This document shows positions 34,041-41,224 of a stretch of 60,876 nucleotides of DNA, piece after piece. The notes under the pieces were generated by a model. It did not search any database, was not told the origin of the DNA, and worked only from the letters and a program-made list of their open reading frames with translations. The stretch covers positions 1 through 60,876 of the forward strand of contig CATJOY010000061.1 of NCBI GenBank assembly GCA_949741925.1. Direction: 5' to 3'. The position numbers and the translations under genes are program-made. How positions within the stretch are numbered: position 1 is the first letter of the stretch; each line of letters begins with the position of its first letter. This DNA comes from an uncultured Desulfovibrionaceae bacterium. GTDB lineage: Bacteria; Desulfobacterota; Desulfovibrionia; Desulfovibrionales; Desulfovibrionaceae.

Positions 34041-35765
34041 ATGTCCCTGCACGTTGTCGTCATCGGAGCCGTTGCCACCGGCCCCAAGGCCGCCTGCCGC
34101 TTTAAACGCCTTATGCCTGAGGGGCGCGTCACCCTCATCGATAAGGGGAAACGCATTTCCTACGGAGGTTGCGGCATTCCCTATTACGTTTCGGGGGAGA
34201 TCAACCGGGTAGAGGAATTGCAATCCACGCCCTACGGCACCTTGCGCGACGCTGCCTTTTTTCGCGCGGCCAAGGGCGTGGATGTGCTGACCGATACCGA
34301 GGTCACCGCCATTGACCGCTCGAAAAAACGCCTCAGCCTGCTGGATCATACCAGCGGCAAAGCCTCGGAGCTGGAGTATGATCGGTTGGTTCTGGCCACC
34401 GGCAGCTCCCCTTTGATCCCCCCCCTGCCCGGGCGCGAGTTGGAAGGCATTACCGCCGCCTCCACCCTGGAGGAGGCTGAGTGCATTAAAAACAGCGTTG
34501 CCCGTGGGGGCGTGAACCGGGCCGTGGTTATCGGCGGTGGATTCATCGGGTTGGAAATGGCTGTAGCTTTCGCGGATATGTGGGGGATTCCCACAACGGT
34601 TGTCGAACTTCGCGAGCAGATCCTCTCCGGCTTCCTCTCTCGCGATTTTGCCCGTATGGCCGCCAAAGATTTGGTTGATAACGGCGTAAACCTGCTGACC
34701 GGAGAAAAGGTTCTGCGCTTTGAGGGCGAACAGGGTAAGGTTACACGCGTGGTTACCGATAAGCGTATCATTCCGGCCGAGCTGGTGGTGTTAGCTACCG
34801 GCGCCCGGCCCAACACCTCGCTGGCCGCGGCTGCGGGGCTTGAGCTGACCGAGCGCGGGTTGATTGTGGTTGATGAATACCTGCGTACGTCGGACCTAGA
34901 TATTTACGCAGGCGGCGACTGCGTTGCTTTGCGTAACCAGATCACAGGCAAGCCGTTCTGGCTGCCGCTGGGCTCGCAGGCCAACCGTCAGGGCCGGATT
35001 ATTGGCAGTAACCTTGCCGGAGGCAAAGAGCGTTTTTCCGGCGCGGTGGGGTCTTGGGGGATCAAACTGTTCAAGGAGTCAGCCTCGGGCGCGGGTTTGA
35101 CGTTGGAAACGGCCCTGGCCGCGGGGTATGACGCCCTATCCGTGCAGGTACAGCAGATTGACAAGGCCCATTTCTACCCCGAGCACGCCATGATGGCCCT
35201 GGAGGCGGTGATCGATAAGCCCAGCCGCAGGTTGCTGGGCGTTCAAGGCGTGGGCGCTGGGGGCGATGCCTTGGTAGGACGTATCAATGCTGTGGTTCCT
35301 TTACTGGCCAACCATGCCACGGTCAGCGATCTCAGTACCCTGGAGGTTGTCTATTCCCCCCCCTTTGCCTCAGCTATGGATATTGTTAATGCCCTCGGCA
35401 ATGTGGCGGAGAATACTCTGGAAGGACGCAGCCGGACACTCTCGCCGGAGGAATTCCAAGCCCTCTGGAACAACCGGGCCTCCGGACAGGTCTGCATTCT
35501 GGATGCTCGAGCCCGAAACGATGCCCTCCCCTACAACGAGGCGTTCCCGGGCGAGTGGTTGAATATTCCTCAAGATGAGCTGGCCCGGCGTATTGATGAA
35601 CTTCCTCGGGATAAGCCGTTGGTGCTGGTCTGCAATACGGGACTGCGGGCCTATGAGGCCCAACGAGTTCTGGATTCTCTCGGGCGGGGGGATTCGCGTT
35701 CCGTGGCCGGAGGGCTGAGCGCCGTGGGTAGAATGGGCTTTGGTATTTTACCCGGCAAGAAATAG
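34041..35765 (+). CDS. FAD-dependent CoA-disulfide/persulfide reductase with C-terminal rhodanese domain
   Basis: A 574-residue fusion. Residues 1-450 form a flavin pyridine-nucleotide-disulfide reductase with dinucleotide motif VVVIGAVATGPKAACR, the single redox cysteine Cys44 in YGGCGIPYYVSG, the NAD motif AVVIGGGFIGLEMAVAFADM and DLDIYAGGDCVA. This is the CoA-disulfide reductase type. Residues about 465-574 form a rhodanese domain with its active cysteine in LVLVCNTGLRAYEAQ. Characterised fusions of this kind reduce CoA persulfide or polysulfide with NAD(P)H, which would suit sulfur handling in a sulfidogenic host (inference). AAGAAGG precedes the ATG. Monocistronic, with a terminator downstream. 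Confidence 0.9.
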   Translation: MSLHVVVIGAVATGPKAACRFKRLMPEGRVTLIDKGKRISYGGCGIPYYVSGEINRVEELQSTPYGTLRDAAFFRAAKGVDVLTDTEVTAIDRSKKRLSLLDHTSGKASELEYDRLVLATGSSPLIPPLPGRELEGITAASTLEEAECIKNSVARGGVNRAVVIGGGFIGLEMAVAFADMWGIPTTVVELREQILSGFLSRDFARMAAKDLVDNGVNLLTGEKVLRFEGEQGKVTRVVTDKRIIPAELVVLATGARPNTSLAAAAGLELTERGLIVVDEYLRTSDLDIYAGGDCVALRNQITGKPFWLPLGSQANRQGRIIGSNLAGGKERFSGAVGSWGIKLFKESASGAGLTLETALAAGYDALSVQVQQIDKAHFYPEHAMMALEAVIDKPSRRLLGVQGVGAGGDALVGRINAVVPLLANHATVSDLSTLEVVYSPPFASAMDIVNALGNVAENTLEGRSRTLSPEEFQALWNNRASGQVCILDARARNDALPYNEAFPGEWLNIPQDELARRIDELPRDKPLVLVCNTGLRAYEAQRVLDSLGRGDSRSVAGGLSAVGRMGFGILPGKK

Positions 35766-36130
35766 AGCCTTTTCTCCCGGCGGTAACGCTTCCCCGGCGT
35801 CTTTTCTCAAACGGATACGTCTCGCCCCGGAGATCTTACGACCATCGGCGTATACGATCTCCGGGGCTTTTGTTCACGGTTGTGCTGCATATGAGCAAAC
35901 AACACAGAAATCGGGGACTCCGGGCAGCAACGGCAAGTCACATTTTCGGGCGCTACGGGCTTGCCTTCCGCATCCTAAGGTGTTGCCGCGGGGCGGCGTC
36001 CTGCTGAAGAGCGCACAACCTCGCTGCCGCTGCAACGTGTTCGTCGTTGGCTCGGCGAACCGGATATCTTGCCGGAGGGGAAAGGCGGCTTCACCAAAAC
36101 AAGAGGGACCCGTAGCTTGCCTTCCTTTCC
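35766..36130. other. intergenic stretch between convergent genes
   Basis: Apart from the terminator at 35824-35871 nothing is recognised. A region around 36000-36090 vaguely resembles the R1 repeat but too weakly to call. Confidence 0.4.
35824..35871 (+). terminator. terminator of the CoA-disulfide reductase gene
   Basis: GCCCCGGAGATC (35824-35835) pairs exactly with 35856-35867, a 12-bp stem with a 20-base loop, followed by TTTTG. Confidence 0.8.
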
Positions 36131-36538
36131 TCAGCGGGCCCGCACGTAGGTGTATTGCATCCCGCCGGAGCTGAGGGTCAGGTTTTCCCCTTCCAGGCGC
36201 AGCGCAGCGCCCTGGTTGAGCATGGCAGCCAGTTCTCCATCCATGCGGTTGAGGGCTTCATCAGCGCAAAGCATCATGGTGGAGGCCGCTTCAGGCACAG
36301 TGAGGATGCCGTTTTTCAAGGTTCCTGCGCCGCTGAAATAGTTACAGATCCGGCCGGAGACCTGCATATTTTCCAGAAACTCAATTTCCGGGGTCTGGTC
36401 GGAGCTGCTGAAGGGCACGCCGTTGACACTGCGCAGAATGAATTTCTGACCGATGAGCATTTCGCTGTTCACGGGGCCCGCCGTTTTGGCGGCGCAGGCC
36501 GAGAGGAGGGTGAGTAAAAGAACCAAAATCTTTTTCAT
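36131..36538 (-). CDS. META-domain lipoprotein (HslJ-like)
   Basis: A 135-residue protein with a lipoprotein signal peptide (KKILVLLLTLLSACAAKT, lipobox LSAC). The META fold follows: LIGQKFILRSVNGVPF, IEFLENMQVSGRICNYFSG and ILTVPEAASTMMLCADEALN, the last being the MACPD-like position of HslJ. HslJ-type proteins are envelope stress proteins linked to novobiocin resistance in E. coli; the molecular role is unsettled. It is preceded by a TPR gene on the same strand, separated by about 145 bases with a GC hairpin. Confidence 0.88.
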   Translation of the reverse strand: MKKILVLLLTLLSACAAKTAGPVNSEMLIGQKFILRSVNGVPFSSSDQTPEIEFLENMQVSGRICNYFSGAGTLKNGILTVPEAASTMMLCADEALNRMDGELAAMLNQGAALRLEGENLTLSSGGMQYTYVRAR

Positions 36539-36635
36539 AAAAAGTTCCTTTATAGGGTTTACATCATCCCCTTGAGGGGAATAGGGCCGGAGAATCCGGC
36601 GACGGCGCGTTCCCCCTATCCCCAGGGGAAGAACT

Positions 36636-36655
36636 GCGTCCCGGTAACGGGACGC
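36636..36655. repeat. perfect 8-bp hairpin between TPR and META genes
   Basis: GCGTCCCG and CGGGACGC flank GTAA. It lies 30 bases after the TPR gene stop, so it may terminate that gene, but it has no T-run on the minus strand. Confidence 0.4.
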
Positions 36656-36684
36656 GGCAGGCGGTCGATCAAAAATGCCGGAAC

Positions 36685-37500
36685 TCAGCCGACCTTATCT
36701 ATGATGGCCTTGGCTTCCGCGTTATCGGGCTCGTGGCGCAGAACATGTTGGGCGGCTTCAAAGGCCTTTTCTTTCTTATTCCAATTCATATAGAGCTTAG
36801 CCAGGTTCAGCATGGTTTTGGGATGCGCGCCGAACTGGCGGATAGCTCGCCGGTAAACGGATTCGGCCTTTTCCCATTCCCTGAGTTCGAGGTAGCAGGT
36901 GACCAGTTCTTGGTACGCCCGGCCCTCCTTGGGAAAGGCTTCGATGGCGGCTTCCAGGAATTCCGCGGCGTCATAATGAAGCTTTGCGCCAATCAGCATG
37001 GTTCCTACCTGCAGAAGAACGCCCGGTTCTGAACCGAACTCATCCGCGAGCAGACGGAGCATGGCTTTGCCCCGGGGCTTTTCTCCGGCATCCAGGTGTT
37101 CGCTGGCTTTTTGTAATAGTAAACTTTTGCGGTGGTCTTGTTTTTCCTGATCATGGCGGACTTTTTCCTGCTCGACCTCAAACAGCCCTTTGCGCAGGAC
37201 ATGAAGAACGCTTTTTAGGGTGTTTTCCTCACCGGGTTTATAGTTGATCATAGCGTTGTGGGATCGGGTTACCTGGTCCAGCAGGGCGCGTACCTTGGGA
37301 TGGCGGTTCAGGTCCGCCAGGCATTCCTGGATGGTGACTTCAATTTCAAAGCGGGCTTTGCCGATGATGGATTCCGGCTCGAAGAGATCCAGGGCCCTGA
37401 TCAGGGCGTCCAAAGCCCGAACCGGGTCGTCGCGGCGGACCAGGCTTTTAGCGCGGGCAATGTTCTGCCCGATGGATGGAGGAAGTTGAAGTTGGGTCAT
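36685..37500 (-). CDS. tetratricopeptide-repeat protein, cytoplasmic
   Basis: A 271-residue helical protein without signal peptide. The N-terminal part includes a TPR-like pair (DDPVRALDALIRALDLFE). Residues about 105-140 are highly charged (VEQEKVRHDQEKQDHRKSLL) and may form a coiled coil. The C-terminal part has consecutive TPRs (AAEFLEAAIEAFPKEGRAYQ, ELREWEKAESVYRRAIRQFG, KLYMNWNKKEKAFEAAQHVL). It presumably mediates protein-protein contacts; the partner is unknown. It is divergently separated from nadD by about 240 bases. Confidence 0.8.
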   Translation of the reverse strand: MTQLQLPPSIGQNIARAKSLVRRDDPVRALDALIRALDLFEPESIIGKARFEIEVTIQECLADLNRHPKVRALLDQVTRSHNAMINYKPGEENTLKSVLHVLRKGLFEVEQEKVRHDQEKQDHRKSLLLQKASEHLDAGEKPRGKAMLRLLADEFGSEPGVLLQVGTMLIGAKLHYDAAEFLEAAIEAFPKEGRAYQELVTCYLELREWEKAESVYRRAIRQFGAHPKTMLNLAKLYMNWNKKEKAFEAAQHVLRHEPDNAEAKAIIDKVG

Positions 37501-37742
37501 AACGGTTGCTCCGGGTCAGGGATTGTACACGCCGCGGCCTTTTTGCTTCGACGAGGGGACGCCTGGCGCACAGGCCGCGCCGAGAGGCAGATATCGCCTC
37601 TGCCGTCCAGGGCACAACTCTTTTTCCGGTTTTGTCTCGGCGAAGCAGACCGTAAAAAAGGGCGTCCTTTGCGGCGAATACAACTCCTCTTTGTGTCAAC
37701 AGCCCGAGGGCGGGGTTATAGTGTGTCGTTTTCCGGCGGCCC

Positions 37743-38489
37743 TCAGCGGGCCCAACAGGCCGCGGTTTCCGGATCGTTCAACAGCAGTTCTTCAACGCTG
37801 TCCGGGACCAGGAAGTGAATAGACCTTCCGGCCAGAAAACGTTCGCGGACAAGTTCCGCGCGAATATCTAAACGGGGCAGGGGGAGATGCATCAGGCACC
37901 CTCCGCCGGGCAGAACATACCGGCAGTCAAGCGGATGACAGGGCGCTCTGGGCATGGCCTCAGGCCAACCATGGCGGATGGTGTTCATGAACACCTCTAC
38001 TTCGCTGCCGGCCCGGGAAACCACTACAATATCCGCAAGTTCCGGCAGTAACTGCCACTCGTGCCAGGAGAGGATCGAGGCGAAATCTTCCGCGCCCAGA
38101 ATAAAAAAATGGCGGATTCCCGGTTCACGCTTGCGGTAGAGGCGCAGGGTATCTGTTGTATAGGAGGGGCCGTCGCGCTCGTTTTCCATGGTATTAATGC
38201 AAAAACCGTGTAGACCGTGCAGGGCTTTTTCCAGCATGGCCACCCGCAGGGCAAAAGGCAGCAGGCCGCGACGCCCCTTGTGGGGCGGCATCGGCGCAGG
38301 CAGAAAATCCAGCCGTACCGGGTGCAGCGCTTCCATAACTTCCACGGCCAGGCGCAAATGCCCGAAATGCGGTGGGTTGAACGAGCCGCCGAGGATACCG
38401 ACCCAGGGCTTTCCGGAAGACGACACCGGCCGGCAGGCCCGGGGCGCAAGATCCGGGGAGGTTTCCGGGGATGTGTCGCTGCAGGTCAT
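37743..38489 (-). CDS. nadD: nicotinate-nucleotide adenylyltransferase
   Basis: NadD converts nicotinate mononucleotide and ATP to deamido-NAD. The 248-residue protein has an unusual N-terminal stretch of about 28 residues, then GILGGSFNPPHFGHLRLA with the nucleotidyltransferase HxGH motif, and PAPMPPHKGRRG. The last motif, normally ISSTxIR, is degenerate here (LPRLDIRAELVRER), while FLVPDSVEELL follows normally. The start overlaps the proA stop by four bases (ATGA), so the two are translationally coupled. Identity is well supported by the N-terminal half and the proA linkage seen in many bacteria. Confidence 0.88.
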   Translation of the reverse strand: MTCSDTSPETSPDLAPRACRPVSSSGKPWVGILGGSFNPPHFGHLRLAVEVMEALHPVRLDFLPAPMPPHKGRRGLLPFALRVAMLEKALHGLHGFCINTMENERDGPSYTTDTLRLYRKREPGIRHFFILGAEDFASILSWHEWQLLPELADIVVVSRAGSEVEVFMNTIRHGWPEAMPRAPCHPLDCRYVLPGGGCLMHLPLPRLDIRAELVRERFLAGRSIHFLVPDSVEELLLNDPETAACWAR

Positions 38490-39760
38490 GCCCGGGCCTG
38501 CCCGTTGCCGAGAACCACAAATTTAGTCGTGGTCAGCTCGCGCAGCCCCATGGGACCGTAAGCATGGAGTTTGCTGGTGCTGATGCCTATCTCCGCGCCG
38601 AGGCCGAGCTGACCGCCGTCGTTAAAGCGGGTGGATACGTTGACTCCGACCATAGAGGCATCCACTTCACGGGTGAAGCGGTTTGCCGCGGCAAGATCGC
38701 CGGTGAAAATAACCTCGGTGTGCCGGGAGCCGAAGCGGGCGATATGCTCCATGGCCTCATCCAGGCTTGAGACGATTTTGACCGCCAAGATCAGATCGCC
38801 GAATTCCTTGCCGAAATCCGTCTCCGCGGCCGGAAGGGCCTCTACGCCGCTGGGCAGCAACAAGGGCAAGGCAGCGGAGCAGGCCCGCAGGCTGACCCCG
38901 GCTTCACGCATGGCCGCACCCAGCAGCGGGAGAAATGCGGCAGCTTCCTCTTGATGCACCAGCAGGCATTCCAGGGCGTTGCAGGTGGCCGGGCGCTGGG
39001 CCTTGGCGTTGACCAACGCGGGAATGGCGGCGGGGCCATCCGCTCCCTTGTGAATATAGGCATGGCAGACGCCCTTATCATGCTTGAGCACGGGCATGGT
39101 CGCCAGAGAGCTGACTCGTTGTATCAGGGCTTCGCCGCCGCGCGGTATCATCACATCAATAAAGGCGTCCAGGCCGCAGAGCAGGGGCACGGCCTCGCGG
39201 TCGGCCACGGGCACGAGCTGGGCCGCATCCTCGGGGAGGCCTGTCTCTTTGAGGGCGGTTCGGATTAGGCCCATTAGGTAGAGGTTAGAGTGCAGGGCTT
39301 CCGAGCCGCCGCGCAGGATAACCGCATTACCCGCCTTGAGGCAGAGAATAGCCGAATCCACAGTGACATTGGGGCGGGATTCAAAAATCATGGCGATAAC
39401 GCCCAGCGGCACGCGCATGCGCCCGACCAGCAGGCCGTTCGGGCGCCGCCATTGGCTATCTTGGGCTCCGACGATATCCGGCATAGCGGCGAGTTCGCGG
39501 CAGGCGGCGGCCATTTCGCCGATGATGCCGGGAGTGAGACGAAGGCGCGCCAGCCGTGGTCCGGTGATGCCGCGCTCTTCGGCCGCAGCCGTATCAGTGG
39601 CGTTGGCCGCTAGGATAGCGGCTTCGTTTTCTTCCAAAAGGGAGGCGAGACGCAACAGGGCCTTTTCTTTGACGGCCGGACCGGCCGAGGCGCACAGACG
39701 CGAAGACGCGCGGGCTTTTTGTCCCATGGCGGTAATCAGGTCGGCAAGAGAGGTGCTCAT
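38486..39760 (-). CDS. proA: gamma-glutamyl phosphate reductase
   Basis: ProA reduces gamma-glutamyl phosphate to glutamate semialdehyde with NADPH, the second step of proline synthesis. The ATG at 39760, with GGAG six bases upstream, gives 424 residues. The catalytic cysteine lies in RPATCNALECLLVH; the nucleotide site is in GVIAMIFESRPNVTVDSAIL and GNAVILRGGSEA, and NVSTRFNDGGQLGLGAEIGI is the family signature. proB is not in the window. It is cotranscribed with nadD. Confidence 0.95.
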   Translation of the reverse strand: MSTSLADLITAMGQKARASSRLCASAGPAVKEKALLRLASLLEENEAAILAANATDTAAAEERGITGPRLARLRLTPGIIGEMAAACRELAAMPDIVGAQDSQWRRPNGLLVGRMRVPLGVIAMIFESRPNVTVDSAILCLKAGNAVILRGGSEALHSNLYLMGLIRTALKETGLPEDAAQLVPVADREAVPLLCGLDAFIDVMIPRGGEALIQRVSSLATMPVLKHDKGVCHAYIHKGADGPAAIPALVNAKAQRPATCNALECLLVHQEEAAAFLPLLGAAMREAGVSLRACSAALPLLLPSGVEALPAAETDFGKEFGDLILAVKIVSSLDEAMEHIARFGSRHTEVIFTGDLAAANRFTREVDASMVGVNVSTRFNDGGQLGLGAEIGISTSKLHAYGPMGLRELTTTKFVVLGNGQARA

Positions 39761-39808
39761 GGTCATCTCCGGCAAAAAAGCGTATCACTTAGTATAGGGG
39801 GGCCAATA

Positions 39809-39950
39809 CATTGCTGCTGCCAAGCCGCCTTGTTCCCCCTGGCGGAGCCAGGCGGAAAAATCAATCGCAGAGTATTTCTGATACGCCTTTGCCCGCTTTT
39901 TTCCGTCTTCTCTACCAGAAGAACATTACGGTTTTTCGCGGACGAAACGG
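39809..39950 (+). repeat. dispersed repeat family R1, copy 4
   Basis: GCTGCTGCCAAGCCGCCTTG, GGCGGAGCCAGGCGG, TTTGCCCGCTTTTTTCC, TCTCTACCAGAAGAACATTA and TTTTTCGCGGACGAAAC occur in family order, upstream of proA. Confidence 0.6.
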
Positions 39951-40326
39951 CTTGAGAAACACCCTTTGGGAAAAAATGCCCGGCGTCAGGATGTTTCAGA
40001 AAATATGGCGGCGGAAGGAATTTCCGTACCGCTCAAAAAAAGCCTGGATTGCCCGGCGGCCGGCCACAATTTCCCGTGAACGGCACGGATCCCGGGCAAG
40101 ATATGTCGGCCCGGCGGCATGCAAGGTACTGTACAGCGCAAGCAGGGCTTACGCAAGGAAACTTTGACATTTGCAGGCCGTGCGCTTACAAGAAAAGCCC
40201 CTTATACGCGTGTGGCATTGAGGCGGATAGGGGTATTTTTACTCAAAGACGTAACGGTATTCTTGCTTCAGCGAGCCCGAGAGGGAAGCCCATACCGATA
40301 CTCTAACTGTTCGTAAGGAGAAGTGC
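39951..40326. other. intergenic stretch upstream of the membrane TPR gene
   Basis: About 375 bases, with the promoter at 40164-40192 and no recognisable gene. Confidence 0.45.
40164..40192 (+). promoter_or_regulatory. promoter of the membrane TPR gene
   Basis: A perfect TTGACA (40164-40169) is followed after 17 bases by TACAAG (40187-40192), giving a leader of about 130 bases before the ATG at 40327. Confidence 0.6.
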
Positions 40327-40995
40327 ATGGCCGCTCTATCCCCCGCCGGCAAGGATCAGTCCGGAAAGAATTTGCTGGATAAAGTATCCGCTGAGGTTGC
40401 TCCGGAGGTTTCGCCTCTGCTGAACTTGCTGCTCAAGTATTCCCGCCTGCTGGTCTTCCTGCTGGTTGCCGTGGTCGCTATCGGCATTGGTTGGGGAGGG
40501 TACGCTTGGTATTCCGGCAGGCAGCTTGCCGCCGCCACATTGGAATTAGGCGAACTCCAGGCTTTGCCGGCAGCCGAAGGCTTGGAGAAGCTCAAGACCT
40601 TTGCGGCCGGTGCGCCTTCGGGCCTGAAGTCGGCTGCAAATCTGGCCCTGGCCCAGGCTGCTCTGTATGCCTCGGATTACGCTACGGCCGCTTCCGCCTG
40701 GGAAGCCGTGGCCGCCCGCGAGACCGGGCCCATGGCCCAGGTTGCTCGGATCGGCAAAGCCCAGGCTTTGGTTATGGCAGGCAAGGATGCCGAAGCCCTG
40801 GCCGTGTTGCAGGCGGTTGCTCCCGAAACGGACGCCATGCGCGCTTTTGTTGACGAATTGTTGGTGGATCTCGCTGAGAAGACCGGCAATATTGAGCTGG
40901 CGGTTAAAGCCAGCCGGTCTTTGGCCGAAAATCCGGCCCTGGCCGAGAATTCCGCATACTGGATGCAAAAGGCCGCATCGCTGCAAACCCGATAA
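40327..40995 (+). CDS. membrane-anchored tetratricopeptide-like protein
   Basis: A 222-residue protein with a cytoplasmic N-terminus (about 40 residues), one TM (about 42-62, LLVFLLVAVVAIGIGWGGYA) and a periplasmic Ala-rich helical domain. The helices resemble TPR_21/YfgM-like repeats (SAANLALAQAALYASDYATA, PMAQVARIGKAQALVMAGKD). YfgM is an ancillary SecYEG-associated periplasmic chaperone; homology at that level is plausible but not shown. AAGGAG precedes the ATG. The gene is closed by a strong terminator and iorAB follow. Confidence 0.75.
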   Translation: MAALSPAGKDQSGKNLLDKVSAEVAPEVSPLLNLLLKYSRLLVFLLVAVVAIGIGWGGYAWYSGRQLAAATLELGELQALPAAEGLEKLKTFAAGAPSGLKSAANLALAQAALYASDYATAASAWEAVAARETGPMAQVARIGKAQALVMAGKDAEALAVLQAVAPETDAMRAFVDELLVDLAEKTGNIELAVKASRSLAENPALAENSAYWMQKAASLQTR

Positions 40996-41004
40996 TTTGC
41001 CGAG

Positions 41005-41034
41005 CGCGGGTTTTCTCTGAAAACCCGCGTTTTT
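41005..41034 (+). terminator. intrinsic terminator after the membrane TPR gene
   Basis: CGCGGGTTTT and AAAACCCGCG form a perfect 10-bp stem with loop CTCTG, followed by T5. A second small hairpin (GCCCCG/CGGGGC, 41063-41077, followed by ATTTT) lies further toward iorA. Confidence 0.9.
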
Positions 41035-41097
41035 CGTTCCGCATAGCTCTGAAGTCTTTTTCGCCCCGTTCCGGGGCATTTTAGCAGGGGAGAGCGT

Positions 41098-41214
41098 TTG
41101 TTGCCGCAATTTTCGATGCAATCCGGCGTTGTGGAGTCGTTTCCGCAAGGCTGGTGGGAGCACGGCAGGCGCGGACCGTTGTTACGCGATATTCTCAAGC
41201 GCATAATGCCATAG
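41098..41214 (+). CDS. candidate leader peptide of iorAB with tandem Trp and Pro-stop end
   Basis: A 38-codon frame starts at TTG 41098 (GGGGAGAG five bases upstream) or at the internal ATG 41116. The C-terminal part reads SFPQGWWEHGRRGPLL, then RDILKRIMP and TAG. The stop codon is embedded in TAGGAG, the ribosome-binding site of iorA, so the two are tightly coupled. Two adjacent Trp codons and a final Pro before stop recall the arrest peptide TnaC of the tryptophanase operon, and the next genes act on indolepyruvate, which derives from tryptophan. Whether the frame is translated, and whether it senses Trp, is inference. It could also be an unrelated small basic protein. Confidence 0.5.
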   Translation: MLPQFSMQSGVVESFPQGWWEHGRRGPLLRDILKRIMP

Positions 41215-41224
41215 GAGTACAAGC

